Below are positions 6,460 through 10,136 of a DNA stretch of 10,136 bases, in pieces (position 1 is the stretch's first letter; every line of letters begins with the position of its first letter). This stretch comes from Opitutia bacterium UBA953. GTDB lineage: Bacteria > Verrucomicrobiota > Verrucomicrobiia > Opitutales > UBA953. The translations under genes were made by a program, and so were the position numbers. The stretch is taken from contig DBCR01000018.1 in assembly GCA_002293125.1 (NCBI GenBank), forward strand, positions 93,333 through 103,468, in the 5' to 3' direction. The notes under the pieces are model-generated. The model ran no database searches. It was not told where the DNA came from and was given only the letters and a program-made list of their open reading frames with translations.

Positions 6460-8718
6460 GTGCCTGATCTCTTCGGAGAAATCGAACCCGGCGTCGCCGA
6501 GGTGGTCCCGTTTGACGGCGGGGCCCGGGCTTACTCGTACACGGTACCGGCGGGCCTGAAGGATATCCTGCAGGTAGGACAGCTGGTGCGCGTGCCGCTC
6601 GGTGGTCGCACGAGCATCGGCGTGGTCTGGAAATATCCCGCTGAGCCGCCACCCTCCGCAAAGCTCCGCAGCGTGATTTCACTTGAGCATGAGCAGCCGG
6701 TGATGACGCCGGACTGTTGCAAGCTGGCTGAATGGATGGCGGGCTACTACGGCTGCGGCCTTAATTCGGTGCTCGAGACCGTCTTGCCCGCCGCCATCCG
6801 CAAAGGCGTCCGCCCGGTGCTGCGCCGACTCTTGACGCTCATCGCCCCGCCCGAAGCCGAAACATTAGCAAAGCTTCGTAAGAAGGCCCCGCGCCAGGCG
6901 CAGGTCATTGATTATCTTTCCGCGCAGAAGGAGCCTGCCGACCGCTCGAAGATGGTCGACGGACTCGGCGTCGCCCAGCAGGCCGTCGACGCTCTCATCA
7001 AGGCTGGTACGGTCAAGGAAGACACCAGCGTGCTCTGGCGCGTCGCCTATGACGACCCTTATGCCGAAGGGGAGACCATCGCCTCGGCTGGTCACACGCT
7101 GAATCCTGAGCAGGTCGCCGCCGTCGCCTCGGTGACGCAGACGCTCGATGCGAAGGCCTTCCGGGCGCATCTGCTCCATGGCGTCACGGGCTCGGGTAAG
7201 ACCGAGGTTTATGTGGCGCTCATCCGTAAGGTCGTGGCCGAAGGCGGCTCGGCGATCTTCCTCGTCCCGGAAGTCGCGCTCACGCCGCAGACGGTCGGGC
7301 GTCTTCGTTCCCGCCTCGCCGACCTCGGCGCCAAGGTAGTCGTCTGGCATAGCCATCTTTCCGCGGGCGAGCGTTTCGACGCGTGGATGGCGATGTCGCT
7401 GGGGCAGGCGAGGGTGGTGGTCGGCGCCCGTTCCGCGGTCTTTGCCCCGCTCCCGAACCTGCGTCTCATCGTGGTCGACGAAGAGCATGAGCCTTCCTTC
7501 AAGCAGGGTGAGACGCCGATGTATCACGGCCGCGACGTCGCGGTGATGCGTGCCTCGGTCCTCGGCGCGGCCTGCGTGCTGGGTTCAGCCACGCCTTCGC
7601 TCGAGACCTGGAAGAACGCGACGGCCGGACGCTATGCGTTGGACGTGATGACCAAGCGCGTCGACGACCGTCCGATGCCGGCCTTCCGGATCGTGGACAT
7701 GCGTCGCGAGGTCCTGCACTCGAAGGGCCAGCATATCCTGTCCCGCGAACTGACCGACGGTATCCGCGCCCGCCTCGAGCGACGCGAGCAGACGATCCTG
7801 TTCCTGAACCGCCGCGGTCATTCACGATCCCTCGTTTGTCCGGATTGCGGCGAGGCCGTCCAGTGCAAGCGCTGCAGCGTCTCGCTGACGCTCCATCGCA
7901 CCGACGACACCGCCCGTTGCCACCTGTGCAACCATCAGGAACGCGCCCCGGTGCTCTGCCCGAGCTGCCGCTCGCCGAAGGTCCGCTGGAAGGGCTACGG
8001 CACCCAGAAGGTCGAGGAGACCATCGCCCAGCTCTTCCCCCGCGCCCGCGTGGCTCGCATCGACGCGGATACCATGGGCAAGAAAGACCTCTTCCGTAAG
8101 GTCCTCTCGGACTTCCGCGCGGGCAAATATGACATGCTCCTCGGCACGCAGATGATCGCCAAGGGCCTCGACTTCCCGCGGGTGACGCTGGTGGGCATCA
8201 TCGACGCCGACCTTTCGTTGCAGCTGCCGGATTTCCGCGCCGCCGAACGTACCTTTCAGCTGCTCACCCAGGTCGCCGGTCGCGCGGGTCGTGGTGACCT
8301 CGAGGGCGTCGTCGTCGTGCAGAGCTTCCAGCCCGCCTCCGACCCGATCCAGTTCGCCAAGCGACTGGATTTCCATGGCTTCGCGGCCGCCGAGCTCGAG
8401 AAGCGCGCTGAATTCGGTTACCCGCCGGACCGCCATCTCGTCCGCCACGTCTTCCGCGGCCGCAACGCCGAGAAGGTGAACTTCGTCGCCGACGCGTGGG
8501 TCAAGGAACTCGAGCGACTGCACCCGGGCCTTTGCGAGATCCGCGGCCCGGCCCCGTGTCCGTTCGAGAAGGTTCAGGATCAGCACCGCGTACACATCTG
8601 GTATCTCGTCACCGGCGTGAAGTCGCTCTTGTCGGCGATCTTACCGTTGCGCGCCAAGATCCTCGGCGATGACGAGGTCATCGACGTCATCGACGTCGAC
8701 GCCCAGGATTGTGCGTGA
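6460..8718 (+). CDS. priA: primosomal protein N' / replication restart helicase PriA
   Basis: This 752-residue superfamily-2 3'-5' DNA helicase recognises abandoned replication forks and reloads the replisome. The N-terminal 3'-end-binding domain is at about 12-115 (VAEVVPFDGG...YSYTVP), followed by a winged-helix region to about 205. Walker A is GVTGSGKT at 241-248, with Lys247. The DEEH box is at 340-343 and motif III, GSATPS, at 375-380. Motif IV is near FLNRRGHS. Motif V starts at GTQMIAKG (562) and motif VI is QVAGRAGRG (604-612). Eight zinc-binding cysteines, C460, C463, C469, C472, C487, C490, C500 and C503, have the spacing known for PriA. The C-terminal domain ends with the usual I-D-V-D signature. 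The start is GTG; the first in-frame alternative, GTG at 6502, would cut into the conserved AEVVPF block. There is no Shine-Dalgarno sequence. Length is slightly above E. coli PriA. Confidence 0.97.
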   Translation: MPDLFGEIEPGVAEVVPFDGGARAYSYTVPAGLKDILQVGQLVRVPLGGRTSIGVVWKYPAEPPPSAKLRSVISLEHEQPVMTPDCCKLAEWMAGYYGCGLNSVLETVLPAAIRKGVRPVLRRLLTLIAPPEAETLAKLRKKAPRQAQVIDYLSAQKEPADRSKMVDGLGVAQQAVDALIKAGTVKEDTSVLWRVAYDDPYAEGETIASAGHTLNPEQVAAVASVTQTLDAKAFRAHLLHGVTGSGKTEVYVALIRKVVAEGGSAIFLVPEVALTPQTVGRLRSRLADLGAKVVVWHSHLSAGERFDAWMAMSLGQARVVVGARSAVFAPLPNLRLIVVDEEHEPSFKQGETPMYHGRDVAVMRASVLGAACVLGSATPSLETWKNATAGRYALDVMTKRVDDRPMPAFRIVDMRREVLHSKGQHILSRELTDGIRARLERREQTILFLNRRGHSRSLVCPDCGEAVQCKRCSVSLTLHRTDDTARCHLCNHQERAPVLCPSCRSPKVRWKGYGTQKVEETIAQLFPRARVARIDADTMGKKDLFRKVLSDFRAGKYDMLLGTQMIAKGLDFPRVTLVGIIDADLSLQLPDFRAAERTFQLLTQVAGRAGRGDLEGVVVVQSFQPASDPIQFAKRLDFHGFAAAELEKRAEFGYPPDRHLVRHVFRGRNAEKVNFVADAWVKELERLHPGLCEIRGPAPCPFEKVQDQHRVHIWYLVTGVKSLLSAILPLRAKILGDDEVIDVIDVDAQDCA

Positions 8719-8729
8719 GGCGCCGAATA

Positions 8730-8777
8730 GAGGACTGCGTGGAGGACGGAATGGAGGGCTGAGTTGAGGACTGAATT
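8730..8777 (+). repeat. 12-bp tandem repeat array, left arm (4 units)
   Basis: Four contiguous 12-bp units start at 8730, 8742, 8754 and 8766: GAGGACTGCGTG, GAGGACGGAATG, GAGGGCTGAGTT and GAGGACTGAATT. The consensus is GAGGACTGAATG. The array starts 11 nt after the priA stop. The units are degenerate (1-3 differences from consensus), the strand is purine-rich, and GC is lower than in the flanking genes. The same unit recurs on the opposite strand at 8809-8856. Its function is unknown. Confidence 0.85.
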
Positions 8778-8856
8778 GATAGAGCAGCCCAAAGATGAGC
8801 ACTTCATCCATTCAGACCTCCATTCAGTCCTCCACTCAGCGATCAATTCTGTCCTC
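8742..8856. terminator. possible bidirectional terminator: long imperfect inverted repeat
   Basis: The two repeat arrays are inverted relative to each other. The best register pairs 8742-8777 with 8821-8856: 30 of 36 positions are complementary by my hand count, 31 with one G.U on the + strand transcript, around a 43-nt loop (8778-8820). The position between the convergent 3' ends of priA and corA suits a transcription stop or mRNA 3'-end protector on both strands. Against a classical intrinsic terminator, neither side is followed by a T-run and the stem has scattered mismatches. The structure is visible in the sequence; the role is inferred. Confidence 0.4.
8809..8856 (-). repeat. 12-bp tandem repeat array, right arm (4 inverted units)
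   Basis: Read on the - strand from 8856 inward, the units are GAGGACAGAATT, GATCGCTGAGTG, GAGGACTGAATG and GAGGTCTGAATG. They are contiguous and in the same 12-bp period as the left array. The third matches the consensus exactly. A more decayed element at 8797-8808 (GATGAAGTGCTC) keeps the period but little sequence. The array faces the left arm across about 30 nt, in the tail of the corA transcript. Confidence 0.85.
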
Positions 8857-8864
8857 TACCCTGT

Positions 8865-8879
8865 GGGCGCTTCGCGCCC
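8865..8879 (-). terminator. short GC hairpin directly after the corA stop
   Basis: On the - strand, GGGCGC-GAA-GCGCCC forms a perfect six-pair stem with a GAA loop, beginning at the base right after the corA TGA (8882-8880). It is well placed to end or protect the corA mRNA. No T-run follows, so termination would have to be U-tract-independent or Rho-assisted. The core GCGAAGC is known to form an unusually stable mini-hairpin in single-stranded DNA. Confidence 0.5.
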
Positions 8880-10073
8880 TCAGAACCACCGCTTCCGCTT
8901 CATCCAGATGATGATGCCCGTCGCGAGGGCGCCCATGGAGCCTAGCGCCAGGAAGTAGCCATATTTCTCGCCCCAAGCCGTATGGATTTCCGGCATGAAG
9001 TGGAAGTTCATGCCCCAGAGGCCTACGAGGAAGGTCAGGGGGATGAACACCGAGCTCATCACCGTCAGCACACGTATGACTTCGTTGGTCTTTCGTTCCT
9101 GCTGGGTGTGGTGGTATTCCTGCAGGTCCTGCAGGATCATGCGGGCGTGCTCGATGCGGTCGGCCGCGCGGATCGCGTGGTCATACAGGTCTCGCAGGTA
9201 CATGTCCAAGGTCGTCGGCAGCAAGGGGTGCTCGTAGTGTTCGAGGACGCTGACCATGTCCTTGAGGGGCTGGGCGAGGCGGCTGAGACGCACGACGATG
9301 CGCTTAAGGCGGTAGACCTCGTTGAGGTCCCAGTCGTCGGTGCCTTTGAGGATCGAGTCTTCGAGCTCGGTCGTGGCGTCCTCGATCTCTTCGGTCTGGT
9401 AGAGCAGTCGGTCTACGAGTGTGTCGAGGAGGGAGTAGATCAGGTAGCCCGCGTGCCACTTACGGATATTGCCTTTGTTGTCGGCGATGCGTTTCTCGAC
9501 GGCTTCGAAGACCTTCTCGTCGTTTTCGTGGAAGGAGATGACCCAGTTCTGGGCGGCGACGATGGAGATCTGCTGGCCGCGCGGGGTATCTTCTTCGACG
9601 CCGATGCGGACCGCGCGGGCGATGGCGAGGAGCTTGTCGCCGTGTTCCTCGAACTTCGGGCGGGAGGTGGCCGTCAGGATGTCTTCCTGCGCCAGCATCG
9701 GGATGTCGAAGAAGGCGCCGACGATGTGGACGATCTGGGGGTCGGTGATGCCGAGGACTTGAATCCAGACCATCCCTGGCTTGCCGGCGTAGCGGCCGAC
9801 GGAGTCCAGGTCGGAGAACTCGTCTACCTTACAGCTGTTCTCGTCGTAGGAGATGACCCGGAACTTGGTCGGGGCGGTGGACTCAAAGGGGGAGGCGGCC
9901 GGTAATTGGCCCGGGGCGCGGCCGATTTCGGTGTCCTCGTAGGCGGCTTCGCCGGGCAGGGGGACGGCGTCGGCCTTGAGACCAAGCCGCGAACGCAGGT
10001 CGTTCATGCGTCGTTCCAGGAAGGAACGGGCGCGGGCCACTTCTTGCTGACGCCTCTGCTGATGCCGGCTCAT
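8880..10073 (-). CDS. corA: CorA-family magnesium/divalent cation transporter
   Basis: This 397-residue inner-membrane protein is probably the Mg2+ (possibly Co2+/Ni2+) channel of the 2-TM-GxN family, which works as a homopentamer. A large cytoplasmic alpha/beta and helical region covers about 70-330, including EDIL and RPKFEE blocks like those of Thermotoga CorA, then the long stalk helix with TNEVIRVLTV. TM1 (about 332-352) leads into the GMN selectivity motif at 354-356, here WGMN instead of the common YGMN. An acidic periplasmic loop with MPEI follows, then TM2 (about 371-390) and the basic tail KRKRWF typical of the family. About 65 extra N-terminal residues, basic at first and then proline/alanine-rich, precede the conserved domain. 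The ATG at 10073 fits the upstream promoter; Met23 or Met28-like later starts cannot be excluded. The gene converges on priA. Exact ion specificity cannot be read from the sequence. Confidence 0.95.
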   Translation of the reverse strand: MSRHQQRRQQEVARARSFLERRMNDLRSRLGLKADAVPLPGEAAYEDTEIGRAPGQLPAASPFESTAPTKFRVISYDENSCKVDEFSDLDSVGRYAGKPGMVWIQVLGITDPQIVHIVGAFFDIPMLAQEDILTATSRPKFEEHGDKLLAIARAVRIGVEEDTPRGQQISIVAAQNWVISFHENDEKVFEAVEKRIADNKGNIRKWHAGYLIYSLLDTLVDRLLYQTEEIEDATTELEDSILKGTDDWDLNEVYRLKRIVVRLSRLAQPLKDMVSVLEHYEHPLLPTTLDMYLRDLYDHAIRAADRIEHARMILQDLQEYHHTQQERKTNEVIRVLTVMSSVFIPLTFLVGLWGMNFHFMPEIHTAWGEKYGYFLALGSMGALATGIIIWMKRKRWF

Positions 10074-10079
10074 GCCGCC

Positions 10080-10107
10080 ATCATCCGAAGCCCCGGGTCG
10101 ATGTCAA
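10080..10107 (-). promoter_or_regulatory. predicted sigma70-type promoter of corA
   Basis: On the - strand, a perfect -35 box TTGACA (10107-10102) is followed by a 16-nt spacer and GATGAT (10085-10080), which matches 4 of 6 bases of TATAAT. Only six bases, GGCGGC, separate this -10 from the corA ATG. Transcription would therefore begin at or next to the start codon, giving a leaderless or nearly leaderless mRNA. This agrees with the missing Shine-Dalgarno sequence. The -10 match is mediocre, so the call is tentative. The remaining bases to the window edge (10108-10136) show no gene. Confidence 0.45.
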
Positions 10108-10136
10108 CGGGTTCGGCGGGGTCGTCACCCCTAAGT

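Noticed and set aside
8671..8703. Short GTCATCGAC direct repeat at the end of priA
   Set aside because: It encodes the V-I-D-V-I-D-V-D stretch that matches the conserved PriA C-terminal end. It is explained by coding sequence.
8730..8856. CRISPR array
   Set aside because: The units are 12 bp and contiguous, with no spacers, and are inverted between the arms. No cas genes are nearby.
8764..8958. 64-codon + strand frame with a repeated H-S-V-L-like peptide (and a - strand counterpart at 8580-8846 with repeated E-W-R)
   Set aside because: The peptide repeat follows directly from the 12-bp DNA repeat being a multiple of three. The frames run into corA and priA respectively and lack initiation signals.
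8982..9905. 307-codon + strand open frame opposite corA
   Set aside because: It mirrors corA codons (Val/Asp/Gly-rich) with no recognisable domain. corA itself has strong family motifs.

Overview
This window is a GC-rich, densely coding chromosomal segment of a bacterium. It carries core translation and replication-restart genes, and I see no insertion sequences, phage genes, CRISPR array, tRNA or rRNA. The taxon cannot be fixed from these genes alone. The GC-rich codon use, the absence of Shine-Dalgarno sequences in front of every start, the pheST-gatCAB gene order and a bacterial Mpv17/PMP22-like membrane protein make me favour Verrucomicrobiota (Opitutae-like). That is an inference of modest confidence.

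Positions 1-6393 look like one tightly packed operon on the + strand: the last codons of pheS, then pheT, gatC, gatA, gatB and a small polytopic membrane protein. Junctions are 3, 5, 3, -4 and -4 nt, so the genes are probably co-transcribed and, at gatA/gatB and gatB/membrane protein, translationally coupled through ATGA overlaps. PheST charges tRNA-Phe. GatCAB converts misacylated Glu-tRNA-Gln and/or Asp-tRNA-Asn to the amide form. The operon is therefore an aminoacyl-tRNA supply unit, with an unexpected membrane protein as its last gene. The membrane protein aligns by eye with Mpv17/PMP22, a family known mainly from eukaryotic mitochondria and peroxisomes.

After a 66-nt gap comes priA (6460-8718, GTG start), the primosomal replication-restart helicase, complete with helicase motifs and eight zinc-binding cysteines. 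Converging on it from the right edge is corA (10073-8880, - strand), a CorA-type divalent metal channel. It has a plausible promoter whose predicted transcription start falls at or next to the ATG.

The 161-nt convergent spacer between priA and corA (8719-8879) is the most unusual non-coding part. It holds two arrays of a degenerate 12-bp unit (consensus GAGGACTGAATG), one on each strand. Together they can fold into a long imperfect hairpin. A short perfect hairpin with a GAA loop directly abuts the corA stop codon. No new multi-gene system is evident. The points most worth a second look are the bacterial Mpv17-like gene in a translation operon, the inverted 12-bp repeat arrays, and the signs of Shine-Dalgarno-independent initiation.
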